DNA from: Algoriphagus sp.
GTDB lineage: Bacteria; Bacteroidota; Bacteroidia; Cytophagales; Cyclobacteriaceae
Reading direction: 5' to 3'
Assembly (NCBI RefSeq): GCF_029254265.1
Contig: NZ_JAQWXX010000073.1
Span: forward strand, 124,001 to 188,000
DNA: 64,000 bases
The notes beneath the pieces were generated by a model. The model did no database searches and was not told the origin of the DNA. It was given only the letters and a program-made list of their open reading frames with translations. How positions within the stretch are numbered: position 1 is the stretch's first letter; the number at the start of each line of letters is the position of its first letter. Shown in pieces: positions 1-7,945 of the stretch. Position numbers and translations under genes: made by a program.

Positions 1-1
1 T

Positions 2-337
2 TTCTACGACGCACATCGCCCTGGAAATGACACTGGTGTGATTTCTCCAACGGCTGCCGTCTCATCAATAGTTTATACCCCAGCCGAAAGCATGAAAGTG
101 ATTCGAAATCTCTATGAAAACTATGGGGATAAAGTATTTGGAAAGTATGGATTCTTTGATGCGATGAGTCCACATCATGATTTCTTCCCACAGCGATACC
201 TTGCCATTGACCAAGGACCAATGGTAACTATGATTGAAAACTATCGAAGTGAATTAGGCTGGAGACTTTTTATGAATGCCCCTGAGGTAAAAGAAGGCTT
301 GGACAGATTGGGATTTAGCTATCAAATTCCTTCTTAA
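2..337 (+). CDS. Glucoamylase-like (PF10091) glycoside hydrolase, C-terminal fragment
   Basis: This is the last 111 codons of a gene whose 5' part lies before the window; the frame is open from base 2 with no stop. The text YGFFDAMSP, then YLAIDQGPMVTMIENYR and a WRLFMNAPEV tail is characteristic of the C-terminal end of the glucoamylase-like (PF10091/GH144-type) alpha/alpha-barrel domain, a family that includes beta-1,2-glucanases. The GTG at 38 is an internal codon, not a start. It is probably a secreted or periplasmic glycan hydrolase, but the N-terminus cannot be seen. The neighbouring genes also look carbohydrate-related. The family call is fairly sure; the substrate is unknown. Confidence 0.75.
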   Translation, partial: FYDAHRPGNDTGVISPTAAVSSIVYTPAESMKVIRNLYENYGDKVFGKYGFFDAMSPHHDFFPQRYLAIDQGPMVTMIENYRSELGWRLFMNAPEVKEGLDRLGFSYQIPS

Positions 338-392
338 TCAATCAAAGCTCAACTTATAAACCATCAAAAATTCAGTGTTGTAAGAAATCTTT

Positions 393-1253
393 CTACCTAC
401 TATTTCTGTATTCCTTAGGACTCATTTTAGTTAGTTTTCTAAACTGACGGTTAAAATTAGATAGATTAGAAAATCCAACTTCATAACAAACTTCAACTAC
501 TTTCATGTCAGATTCATGGAGTAATTTACAAGCTTGGTTGATTCGAAAATCGTTTACTAATTCGATCAATGTCTTTTGAGTTCTTGATTTAAGATATCGA
601 CAAAATCCCGCCGGTGACATTTGAACTAAATCCGCAACCTCTTCTAATCTGATTTCTCTTGAGAAATTGGCTGATAAAAATTGAAGAATTGCATCCATTC
701 TAGGGCTATCCAAGCTACTTCGACCAAGAACAGGATTTAAGGTTAATTTACTGGATTCTTCAGACCTTGACATGTCTTCTAAAAGCATCACTAATGAAAG
801 AAATCGTTTGACACCTCGCTTTTCCAAAATAGATTTGATTTGATGTGCAAACTTTTCTCTTGAGGTTCCAAAAAACTCTAACCCATTTGCAGAATTTTGG
901 AGCATTTCCTGAATTTTATTCATTTCTTCTAACTCAAAAAAACTTTCCCCAAACCCTATTTTAGTAAATTGAATTACAATGGAAGCAGGCTTGACTTTTT
1001 TTTCGATGTAGATACTTTCATCTGCTGCGAACCAATGTGGAAGATTACTGCCAAGAAAAAGAACATCCCCTTCTTTATATTCTGAAAGATGATTTCCAAC
1101 ATATTTTTTTCCCCAGCCCCCATCACAAAGCAAAATTTCAAATTCCTCATGGTAGTGCCAAGGAGTTTCGAAATACGGTGACTCGAATCTATGTGCCAAA
1201 AAAGAGTTCCCCTTGCTGATTGGGAGTTTTTGTAAAAGAGGTGCTTTAGCCAT
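393..1253 (-). CDS. AraC-family transcriptional regulator with N-terminal cupin
   Basis: A 286-residue regulator. The N-terminal ~110 residues form a cupin-like sensor region (PWHYHEEFEIL, then EGDVLFLGSNLPHWF, the spaced His/Glu pattern of AraC-type cupins). The C-terminal ~100 residues hold two helix-turn-helix motifs (IRLEEVADLVQMSPAGFCRYLK and VVEVCYEVGFSNLSNFNRQFR) ending in the typical MSPKEYR signature. It is transcribed divergently from the six-gene SDR-to-Gfo/Idh operon, so it is the natural candidate regulator, presumably binding a sugar or sugar-derived ligand. A TATTTTTG element (minus strand, 1259-1266) lies only a few bases upstream of the ATG, so any leader would be very short. 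Ligand and direction of control are not visible. Confidence 0.85.
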   Translation of the reverse strand: MAKAPLLQKLPISKGNSFLAHRFESPYFETPWHYHEEFEILLCDGGWGKKYVGNHLSEYKEGDVLFLGSNLPHWFAADESIYIEKKVKPASIVIQFTKIGFGESFFELEEMNKIQEMLQNSANGLEFFGTSREKFAHQIKSILEKRGVKRFLSLVMLLEDMSRSEESSKLTLNPVLGRSSLDSPRMDAILQFLSANFSREIRLEEVADLVQMSPAGFCRYLKSRTQKTLIELVNDFRINQACKLLHESDMKVVEVCYEVGFSNLSNFNRQFRKLTKMSPKEYRNSR

Positions 1254-1336
1254 ATATGCAAAAATAGTATCATTAATTTAGAATATTAAAGTAGAATTCA
1301 AAATTCAATCGATATAATTTTATAAATCTTTATGTA

Positions 1337-1476
1337 TATCCGCTTTTCTGCTAGTAAAGAACTTAAAGTTGCAAATAATAAGTTAAACTCTTGATTTTAG
1401 ACCACTTCGAGCATATACCATCGGTCTTCTGTCAAGTAAAACAAGGGGAATAAGCCTACTGGTATCATTGCGGATA
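1337..1476 (+). repeat. Interspersed MITE/REPIN-like element, copy R1
   Basis: About 140 bp bounded by imperfect terminal inverted repeats. The left end reads TATCCGCTTTTCTGCTAGTA and the right end is the complement of TATCCGCAATGATACCAGTA (14 of 20 positions match). It lies between the AraC gene and the SDR operon. It shares the 19-mer AAATAATAAGTTAAACTCT with copy R2, which has the same orientation. Flanking TTATG-like bases seem to be part of the repeat. No transposase is nearby. See the finding on the repeat family. Confidence 0.75.
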
Positions 1477-1522
1477 ATTATATAAACCTTATATCAACAC
1501 AATATTTCAATAGAATATTTGC

Positions 1523-2308
1523 ATGAAATTAAGTCAAAAAGCAATAGTGATTATTGGAGGAACTTCCGGAATAGGTCTTTCGGCAGCTAAAGCTTTAGCG
1601 AAGGAAGGCGCCAATCTGGTTTTGGTCGGAATTGACGAAGAAAATTGCAAAAAAGCTAAAGAAGAATTACCCGGAAATCCCAAAATTATTTGTGGAGATG
1701 CGAGACAAGAAGGAATTGCTAAATCTGCCATTGAAACCTGTGTCAATCAATTTGGGGGTTTTAATGGTCTCTACCATGTCGCAGGAGGAAGTGGTAGGAA
1801 ATTCGGGGATGGCCCCCTTCATGAGTTGACACTCGAAGGTTGGAATCAAACGCTTGCCTTAAATCTGACTTCCATAATGCTATCCAATCAAGCGGCAGTC
1901 AAGGCTTTTCAAAAACTAAATCACGGTGGATCAATTTTGAATCTTGGGTCCATTTTAGCTTTTTCACCTTCTCCCAAATACTTCGTCACCCATGCATATG
2001 CTGCTGCAAAAGCTGCTGTGGAAGGTTTGACTGTAAGTTCAGCCGCCTATTACGCTTCACAAAATATCCGAATCAATGTACTTGCACCGGCTTTGGTAGA
2101 AAGCCCCATGTCCAAACGAGCAATGACCAATGCTGAAATCATGAGTTTTTCTGCTTCCAAAATGCCCCTGGACGGTGGTCGTGTAGGACAGCCTTCTGAT
2201 CTAGACCAGGCAGCGGTATTTTTTCTTTCCGATGACTCCAAATTCACCACTGGTCAAGTACTACATATTGACGGGGGCTGGCACTTAACCGAGGGACAAT
2301 ACTTATGA
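1523..2308 (+). CDS. SDR-family NAD(P)-dependent oxidoreductase
   Basis: A 261-residue classical short-chain dehydrogenase. The cofactor motif GGTSGIG sits near residue 12, the substrate/cofactor loop is LYHVAGGSG, the catalytic Ser lies in ILNLGS, and the YxxxK pair is in YAAAKAAVEG. The C-terminus (TTGQVLHIDGGW) is also typical of the family. It probably oxidises a hydroxyl of a sugar or polyol, or the reverse. It is the first gene of a six-gene operon; its stop overlaps the ROK start by four bases (ATGA), which implies translational coupling. Repeat R1 lies directly upstream and the AraC gene is divergent. Substrate cannot be assigned from sequence. Confidence 0.9.
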   Translation: MKLSQKAIVIIGGTSGIGLSAAKALAKEGANLVLVGIDEENCKKAKEELPGNPKIICGDARQEGIAKSAIETCVNQFGGFNGLYHVAGGSGRKFGDGPLHELTLEGWNQTLALNLTSIMLSNQAAVKAFQKLNHGGSILNLGSILAFSPSPKYFVTHAYAAAKAAVEGLTVSSAAYYASQNIRINVLAPALVESPMSKRAMTNAEIMSFSASKMPLDGGRVGQPSDLDQAAVFFLSDDSKFTTGQVLHIDGGWHLTEGQYL

Positions 2309-3213
2309 GGAAAGCGATTGGAATAGATATCGGAGGCACTAATATAAAAGCTGTATTGATCAATGAGGATGGAACTGTATTGAATCAATTAAAGTCGAAA
2401 ACAAAGGGAGAAGTTGATGGGATTTGGCAAGAAAAAATCAAAAATGTACTTGCTGAAATTTCCAAATACACCTTGGATGAATCGATAGTTATTGGGCTTT
2501 CTGCCCCGGGACTTGCTAATGATAGTAATACCTCCATTAGCTATTTACCAAATCGTCTTCCAGGTTTGGAAAACTTCAACTGGTCAGAATATTTTGGTAA
2601 ACCGACTTCTGTGTTGAATGACGCGCATGCGGCATTAATTGCAGAGAGTACTTTTGGAGTCCTAAAAAATTTCAATAATGCTATTTTAGTCACGCTTGGC
2701 ACAGGCGTAGGCGGAGCGATTCTTCTTGAAGGCAAATTATATCAAGGCCTAGCCCAAATGGCAGGACACTTGGGGCATTCTATCACCCATTCTAATAACG
2801 ATGAGCAGAGTATTCTAGGAATGCCAGGAAGCTTGGAGTATGCTCTTGGAAATTATTCTTTAGAAAAACGAAGCCATGGGAAATTCAAAAACACATATAC
2901 TCTATTAGAATCTGCCAGAAATGGAGAAACATTCGCCACCTGGCTTTGGCTGGATATGATGAGAAACCTTTCACTAAGTATCTGTTCTTGGATAAATACT
3001 TTCAGTCCACAAGCGATCGTAATTGCTGGAGGAATGACACAAGCTGGTGATCAATTATTCAACACTTTACAGGATTTCATCGATCTCTACGAGTTTCGAC
3101 CAAAAGGTAAAAAAACTGAACTGCTACAAGCAAAGTACCTAGACTTCTCTGGTGCTATTGGTGCAGGAGCTTTCGCATTAAAAAATTCTCAACAAGAAAT
3201 AACTTCAATATGA
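2305..3213 (+). CDS. ROK-family sugar kinase-like protein lacking the zinc cysteines
   Basis: A 302-residue ROK protein. It has the N-terminal phosphate loop (IGIDIGGTNIKAVLI), the substrate loop NDAHAALIAE and the second phosphate-binding motif LGTGVGGAILLEGKLYQG. ROK kinases usually phosphorylate glucose, N-acetylglucosamine, N-acetylmannosamine or similar sugars in the cytoplasm. Oddly, the family's CxCGxxGCxE zinc motif is replaced here: the matching stretch reads QSILGMPGSLE, so all three cysteines are missing, although the GHLGH histidines before it remain. It overlaps both neighbours by four bases. It could be a divergent sugar kinase with altered structure; the substrate is probably the sugar handled by the SIS protein next to it. 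Confidence 0.85.
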   Translation: MRKAIGIDIGGTNIKAVLINEDGTVLNQLKSKTKGEVDGIWQEKIKNVLAEISKYTLDESIVIGLSAPGLANDSNTSISYLPNRLPGLENFNWSEYFGKPTSVLNDAHAALIAESTFGVLKNFNNAILVTLGTGVGGAILLEGKLYQGLAQMAGHLGHSITHSNNDEQSILGMPGSLEYALGNYSLEKRSHGKFKNTYTLLESARNGETFATWLWLDMMRNLSLSICSWINTFSPQAIVIAGGMTQAGDQLFNTLQDFIDLYEFRPKGKKTELLQAKYLDFSGAIGAGAFALKNSQQEITSI

Positions 3214-4022
3214 GTTATACCCAAACCTACCTCGACCGCTGCCAAGAACTCTTGGATGGTGTACGAACTCAAGAATCAGCAATTCAAACTGCCGCAGATT
3301 GGTTTTCAAAATCCATTCTAGCTGGTCGAATGGTCCATGTTTTTGGTTCGGGGCATAGCCGAATCATGGTGGAAGAAATGTGGCCTAGATACGGTTCATT
3401 TCCCGGTTTCAATCCGATTGTGGAGCTATCGTTGACTTTTCATAATCTAGTCGTAGGGGCAAACGGACAGCGACAAGCCATGTTCTTGGAAAACATTCCA
3501 AATTTCGCTTCGCAAATCCTTCGAAATTTTGACCTATCAGAAATAGATTCTGCATTGGTTATTTCTTCATCGGGTTGCAATATAGTGCCAATTGAAATGG
3601 CCGAAATATTCCAATCAAAAGGGATCAAAACCGTCGGCTTGATTTCCAAAAAACATTCCGAAGCCTCCACATCAAAAAGGTCAGATGGAAAGAAACTGCA
3701 GGATTTCTGTGATTTAGTATTGGATTCAGGCGCACCGGTGGGAGATGCAATGGTTCAAATCGAAGGCTTAGAAACTCCCGTTGCTCCCGGTTCTACGATA
3801 GGATCTTGTATGCTGATCAATACTGTCAAAGCCGAAGTAGCAAACTTGCTTAACAAAGCGGGACATCCCCCTAAAGTCCTCACAGCTGGTGCTGTCATCG
3901 GGGCTGAAAAAGCAGCAGCTATTTTCCAGGCTGCCTATGATGAGCATGGGCATCGAATCGCCAAAATGTACCAGCAAAATGGGATCCCATCTTATGTTTC
4001 GGAACAAAACTCGATGAAATGA
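3210..4022 (+). CDS. SIS-domain sugar isomerase-like protein (UPF0309 type)
   Basis: A 270-residue protein of the UPF0309/SIS group. The sugar-isomerase fold is marked by VHVFGSGHSRIMVEEM near residues 42-57, SALVISSSGCN with the sugar-phosphate-binding serine cluster, and KTVGLISKKHSEA. Related SIS proteins isomerise, deaminate or cleave sugar phosphates, as GlmS, MurQ and phosphoheptose isomerase do. Being translationally coupled to a ROK kinase (four-base ATGA overlap), it most likely acts on that kinase's phosphorylated product. No signal peptide is present, so it is cytoplasmic. The exact reaction of UPF0309 proteins is not established, to my knowledge. Confidence 0.85.
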   Translation: MSYTQTYLDRCQELLDGVRTQESAIQTAADWFSKSILAGRMVHVFGSGHSRIMVEEMWPRYGSFPGFNPIVELSLTFHNLVVGANGQRQAMFLENIPNFASQILRNFDLSEIDSALVISSSGCNIVPIEMAEIFQSKGIKTVGLISKKHSEASTSKRSDGKKLQDFCDLVLDSGAPVGDAMVQIEGLETPVAPGSTIGSCMLINTVKAEVANLLNKAGHPPKVLTAGAVIGAEKAAAIFQAAYDEHGHRIAKMYQQNGIPSYVSEQNSMK

Positions 4023-5374
4023 ATCTAGATCCACAAGCTTTACCATCGCAAGATGTTTTGGTTATTGGTGCAGGTTCAGCAGGCTGTTTAGCAGCGATGT
4101 CTGCACGGGAAAATTCTGATTTTTCCGTACTCTTAGTAGAGCGCTATGGTTTTTTAGGAGGTACTTCTACTCAAATGTTGGATACTTTTTATGGTTTTTT
4201 TACACCAGGAAAAAGCTCAAAAAAAATCGTAGGTGGACTTGTGGATCGGGTCGTAAACCGTCTTAATACCTTGGGGGAAATTTTCCTCCGTCCGAATACT
4301 TATGGCGCTGGCACTGGAGTAAATTATAATCCCGAGCGTTTGAAATTAGTCTGGGATCAATTATTGGATGAGTCGCAGGTGAAAGTGATGCTCCACACTA
4401 CATTGATCGATGTAGTTCAAATTCCAGAAGGAAGATATCAAGCTATTCTGTGGAATAAATCTGGGATATTTTCTGTCATTGCTAAGCGAGTGATTGATGC
4501 ATCAGGGGATGCCGACTTCTGCCATTTAGCAGGTTTTGACTATGAAGTAGCGGGAGAAAATGAACCTGCACAAAGTATGACTACTACCTTTCGCATGGCT
4601 AATGTTGATTTCGAAGAATTTGAAAAATCAGGAGGGAAAAAGCTTCTAAAAGAAGTAATGAATTCTACCTCAATGCCTTTACCTCGAAAAGAAGGCTCTG
4701 CGCATGAGATGAATGTACCAAAATGCATCTCAACTGTGGCTGTCAAGGTTGTAAACAAAAATGCCTTAATCAATAGCGAACTGAATGAAGCAGAAAAGGA
4801 AGGACGAAGACAAGCTTTCATTTTCGAAGAGTTTTTTAGAAAAGAAATCCCTGGCTATCAAAACTCCAAAATCGTTGGACTTTCCACTCAAATCGGTGTA
4901 AGAGAAACCCGTAGAGTTTATGGAAATCACCGCTTGACCAAGGATGAGTGTATGGATGCTGAAATTCCAGCAGACAGTATTTTTCTTTGTGGAGCACCTA
5001 TAGAAGACCATAGCGCGGATCCAAAAGGTGAAAGTGAAACCATTTGGGAATATATCCCGAAATCCGGTATTTACGGGGTTCCTTATGGAACCATAATTCC
5101 GAAAAAATCGGACACACTTTGGGCAGTCGGTCGATGTTTTTCAGCAACTCATGATGCACATGCTTCTTGCAGATCCATGGCTCAAACCATGTCCATGGGC
5201 CAGGCTGCAGGTCTTGCTACACAGATTTCTCTTGAAAAAGATATTAGTGCATCAAATATCTCTTCCAGAGAATTGCAAGAAAGACTTCTTCAAATCGGAG
5301 CAGTCTTAGAAGTCCCAAACCAAGAAGCGAGAATTGGACGAGGGGATTGGCTCAAAAACCAAATTCAACCATGA
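4019..5374 (+). CDS. FAD-dependent oxidoreductase (FAD_oxidored, PF12831 type)
   Basis: A 451-residue flavoprotein with the dinucleotide-binding motif VLVIGAGSAGCLAA at residues ~14-27, the acidic ribose-binding end LLVERYGFLGGTSTQ, and a C-terminal FAD contact region (WAVGRCFSATHDAHASCRSM, then GQAAGLA). This architecture is that of the PF12831 family, often found in polysaccharide or sugar catabolism clusters of Bacteroidota. No signal peptide is seen. It overlaps the SIS gene by four bases at its start and the phosphotriesterase-like gene by four at its end. It could oxidise a sugar to a lactone that the next gene opens; that is inference. Confidence 0.85.
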   Translation: MNLDPQALPSQDVLVIGAGSAGCLAAMSARENSDFSVLLVERYGFLGGTSTQMLDTFYGFFTPGKSSKKIVGGLVDRVVNRLNTLGEIFLRPNTYGAGTGVNYNPERLKLVWDQLLDESQVKVMLHTTLIDVVQIPEGRYQAILWNKSGIFSVIAKRVIDASGDADFCHLAGFDYEVAGENEPAQSMTTTFRMANVDFEEFEKSGGKKLLKEVMNSTSMPLPRKEGSAHEMNVPKCISTVAVKVVNKNALINSELNEAEKEGRRQAFIFEEFFRKEIPGYQNSKIVGLSTQIGVRETRRVYGNHRLTKDECMDAEIPADSIFLCGAPIEDHSADPKGESETIWEYIPKSGIYGVPYGTIIPKKSDTLWAVGRCFSATHDAHASCRSMAQTMSMGQAAGLATQISLEKDISASNISSRELQERLLQIGAVLEVPNQEARIGRGDWLKNQIQP

Positions 5375-6333
5375 ACTTCATTAGAACCATATTGGGTGAT
5401 ATTCCGAAGGAGCAAATAGGATTGACCTACTCACATGAGCATGTAGTCATTGATCATTGTTTTGCAACTGATATTCATCCGGAATTTCTACTCAATGATT
5501 TTGAGAAACTAAAAGAGGAATTATTAGAATTAAAAAAACTTGAACTGAGTCTCATGATAGACACTATGCCGGTAAATGCCGGTAGGAATCCAGTTTTGTC
5601 GGCAAAATTATCCAAAGAAACTGGAATTCATCTTATAGTACCTACCGGGATTCATCAGGAAAAATATTATCCAAGAAATCATTGGAGATTCCAATATAGC
5701 GAAGACCAACTTAGCGATTTATTTATCGCAGATATTGAAAAAGGAATAGATCGCTACGATTATAACGGCCCTATTGTAGAGAGAAACCCTTCACACCGGG
5801 CAGGAATGATCAAACTTGCGACTAATGAAGAACCTTTTTCAGCACATCAAGAGCTAATTTTCAGAGCAGTAGTCAATGTACATCTCCATTCAGGGGCACC
5901 TATTTTAACTCATACGACCAACGGGACTTTTGCGCTGGAGCAAGCGCTATTCTTTGAAAAGTTAGGCGCAAACTTAGACCATGTGGTTCTTTCCCATGTA
6001 GATCGAAATCCAGATAGTCGATATATCGAGCAAGTTTTGGATACTGGTGTTTCAGTTGAGTTCGATTCGGCCTTTCGCTGGAAAACTCCTGAAAATCAAA
6101 CTTACACTCATCTGGAAACATTGCTATCCAAATACCCCCATCAAATCGTCGTGGGAATGGATGCTGCCAGGAATTCCTATTGGAAAAGTTATGGCGGAAA
6201 ACCAGGCCTAGATTATCTACTTACAACATTCCCAAAAGAACTAAAAAAACGTAACCTTGAGGATTTTTATGATTTGCTTTTCATTCAAAACCCAAGAAGG
6301 ATATTTTCATTTATACAACCCCAAAATTCATAA
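5371..6333 (+). CDS. Phosphotriesterase-family metal-dependent hydrolase (probable lactonase)
   Basis: A 320-residue amidohydrolase-superfamily protein of the phosphotriesterase (PTE/PLL) type. The metal ligands appear in order: HEH at residues 22-24, the bridging lysine in AGMIKLAT, His in LTHTTNG, His in VLSHVDRN, and Asp in VVGMDAAR. Many members found in sugar operons are lactonases rather than phosphotriesterases. I chose the ATG at 5371 because it overlaps the preceding stop as ATGA, the coupling pattern used throughout this operon. An upstream TTG at 5347 is possible but would add residues before the conserved start. Lactonase activity is inference. Confidence 0.85.
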   Translation: MNFIRTILGDIPKEQIGLTYSHEHVVIDHCFATDIHPEFLLNDFEKLKEELLELKKLELSLMIDTMPVNAGRNPVLSAKLSKETGIHLIVPTGIHQEKYYPRNHWRFQYSEDQLSDLFIADIEKGIDRYDYNGPIVERNPSHRAGMIKLATNEEPFSAHQELIFRAVVNVHLHSGAPILTHTTNGTFALEQALFFEKLGANLDHVVLSHVDRNPDSRYIEQVLDTGVSVEFDSAFRWKTPENQTYTHLETLLSKYPHQIVVGMDAARNSYWKSYGGKPGLDYLLTTFPKELKKRNLEDFYDLLFIQNPRRIFSFIQPQNS

Positions 6334-6336
6334 CCT

Positions 6337-7530
6337 ATGGCAAACTTATGCATCCTCGGAGGAGGATTTATCGGTCGGTTTTATGCCGAGTCGTTAATTG
6401 GAAGAAGATCAAAAGATGAAGTCAAAGTGGTCTATTCCAGATCGGAGGAGACCGTGGCTCGCTTTGCGAAAGATTATAATGTCCCTTTGTCCTTCACCGA
6501 CATGGAAAAGGCAGTTGCTCATCCAGACTCAGCGATAGTGATTATTGCCTTACCCAATTACCTTCACGAGGAAGCAGTAATGCTTTGTGTGAAATATAAA
6601 AGGCCGGTCCTCTGCACAAAACCACTTGGTAGAAATGCCGAAGAAGCATTCCGAATGATGGATGCCTGCGAAAAAGCAGGAGTCTTCTCAGGCTATTTGG
6701 AAGATCTTTGCTACACCCCAAAATTTCAAAAATCACTCAAATCTGTTCAGGAAGGAGCAATTGGGCGAGTACTCTGGGCAAAATCCAGAGAAACCCATCC
6801 AGGACCACATGCCGATTGGTTCTGGGATTTGGAAGCTGCCGGTGGCGGAGCAATTGTGGATCTGGGCTGCCATTGCATCGAAATCTCAAGAAATTTTATC
6901 GGAAAAGATATCCGACCAGTCGAAGTCATGTGCTGGGCTGATACACAAGTGAAACCTATCGATGCTGAAGATCATGCGATCGGTTTGGTGAAATATGAAA
7001 ATGGCGCCATCGGTCAGTTCGAAGTGAGTTGGACCTTCCGGGGTGGAATGGATCTTCGAGATGAAGTAATGGGGACTGAGGGGACGATTTGGGTGAATTC
7101 TTGGCTCAGAACCGGATTTGAGATGTTCACCTCAGGCGAGGGAAAAGGCTATGTAGCCGAAAAAGCGGAATCAGATTCTGGCTGGCAATTCCCAGTCGGA
7201 GACGAGGCCCACGAATTGGGCTATCCAAATATGTTTATCGACATGTTTGATGCGATCGAAAAAGGAATACAGCCCCAAGAAACTTTCTATGATGGCTATG
7301 TGGTGAATGCAATAATCGATGCTGCTTATAAATCTGCGAAAACTAAACTTTGGGAACCGGTGGATTTGAAAGTCTGGCGCGGAAAAACCGGAGTGACCAA
7401 ACCTTCGGTCTTTCAGGAGTATGACGCAGATCATTGGCTGATCAAAACTGAAAAATTACCTAACGGAAATCAAGTGACTATAGTCAAAAATAAACAAAGT
7501 GGGGAGGTCAAGGAAATTATGGGATCTTAG
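6337..7530 (+). CDS. Gfo/Idh/MocA-family oxidoreductase
   Basis: A 397-residue NAD(P)-dependent dehydrogenase. The N-terminal Rossmann domain starts [17 protein letters not shown], carries the family signature [14 protein letters not shown] (the CKP/EKP-type lysine motif), and the C-terminal half has the second-domain motif [18 protein letters not shown] with the catalytic His region. Members oxidise sugars, inositols or sugar acids. It starts three bases after the phosphotriesterase-family gene and closes the operon; a short GC stem follows the stop. Together with the SDR and the FAD enzyme this gives the operon three different redox families, an unusual density. The substrate cannot be read from sequence. 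Confidence 0.88.
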   Translation: MANLCILGGGFIGRFYAESLIGRRSKDEVKVVYSRSEETVARFAKDYNVPLSFTDMEKAVAHPDSAIVIIALPNYLHEEAVMLCVKYKRPVLCTKPLGRNAEEAFRMMDACEKAGVFSGYLEDLCYTPKFQKSLKSVQEGAIGRVLWAKSRETHPGPHADWFWDLEAAGGGAIVDLGCHCIEISRNFIGKDIRPVEVMCWADTQVKPIDAEDHAIGLVKYENGAIGQFEVSWTFRGGMDLRDEVMGTEGTIWVNSWLRTGFEMFTSGEGKGYVAEKAESDSGWQFPVGDEAHELGYPNMFIDMFDAIEKGIQPQETFYDGYVVNAIIDAAYKSAKTKLWEPVDLKVWRGKTGVTKPSVFQEYDADHWLIKTEKLPNGNQVTIVKNKQSGEVKEIMGS

Positions 7531-7549
7531 ATTTCGGCTGCAAGATATC

Positions 7550-7563
7550 GGCTATTTCTAGCC
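7550..7563 (+). terminator. Weak hairpin after the six-gene operon
   Basis: GGCTA-TTTC-TAGCC forms a 5-bp stem followed by TATTTTCTT about 20 bases after the Gfo/Idh stop. The stem is short, so this is only a possible terminator. Confidence 0.35.
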
Positions 7564-7770
7564 TATTTTCTTCCCAAAAATCTCTGAACTCAAATCGCTT
7601 TATACCGACTCCTCACAACACTAAAAAGCGTCCGTAACTTCATTATTTGGCTCTTAACCTATTTTGAGTATTGAATTTATTCCGAAAAAAAAATTGATCC
7701 TGTCGTTACCATGACCATCGAAGAGCAAGTAAAAATAGTACTCGATCATATCTAACTGAGAAAATATGTA

Positions 7771-7895
7771 TATCCGCTTTTCTGGCAGTATAGATCTTTA
7801 AGCAGTAAATAATAAGTTAAACTCTAGGTTTTAGGCCAATCGGTCATTCATCCAGTAAAACTTAGAAAATAAGCTAGCTGACACCATTGCAGATA
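7771..7895 (+). repeat. Interspersed MITE/REPIN-like element, copy R2
   Basis: About 125 bp in the same orientation as R1. The left end is TATCCGCTTTTCTGGCAGTA; the right end (AGCTGACACCATTGCAGATA) is its imperfect complement, with GCAGATA in place of GCGGATA. The interior shares AAATAATAAGTTAAACTCT with R1. It lies about 50 bases upstream of the DUF6259-like gene, so it may influence that gene's expression. Confidence 0.72.
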
Positions 7896-7945
7896 ATCAT
7901 AACATATAAAGTTCCATTCATTGTAATTCATTCAAAAGACATATT

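Larger units (their letters stand above)
7531..7945. other. Intergenic region with repeat R2
   Basis: This 415-base gap holds the weak hairpin near its left end, repeat copy R2 at 7771-7895, and the upstream region of the DUF6259-like gene. A short open stretch of about 25 codons (7675 to the stop after 7750) has no start context and no recognisable family, so I do not call it a gene. No clear Bacteroidota promoter was seen. Confidence 0.6.

Noticed and set aside
5347..5373. TTG as start of the phosphotriesterase-family gene
   Set aside because: The ATG at 5371 gives the ATGA overlap used elsewhere in this operon and begins with the conserved part of the protein.
7675..7752. Short open stretch ending TIEEQVKIVLDHI, faintly like the start of a GH3 enzyme
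   Set aside because: Only about 25 codons between stops, no ribosome-binding context and no further domain. Too little to call a gene remnant.
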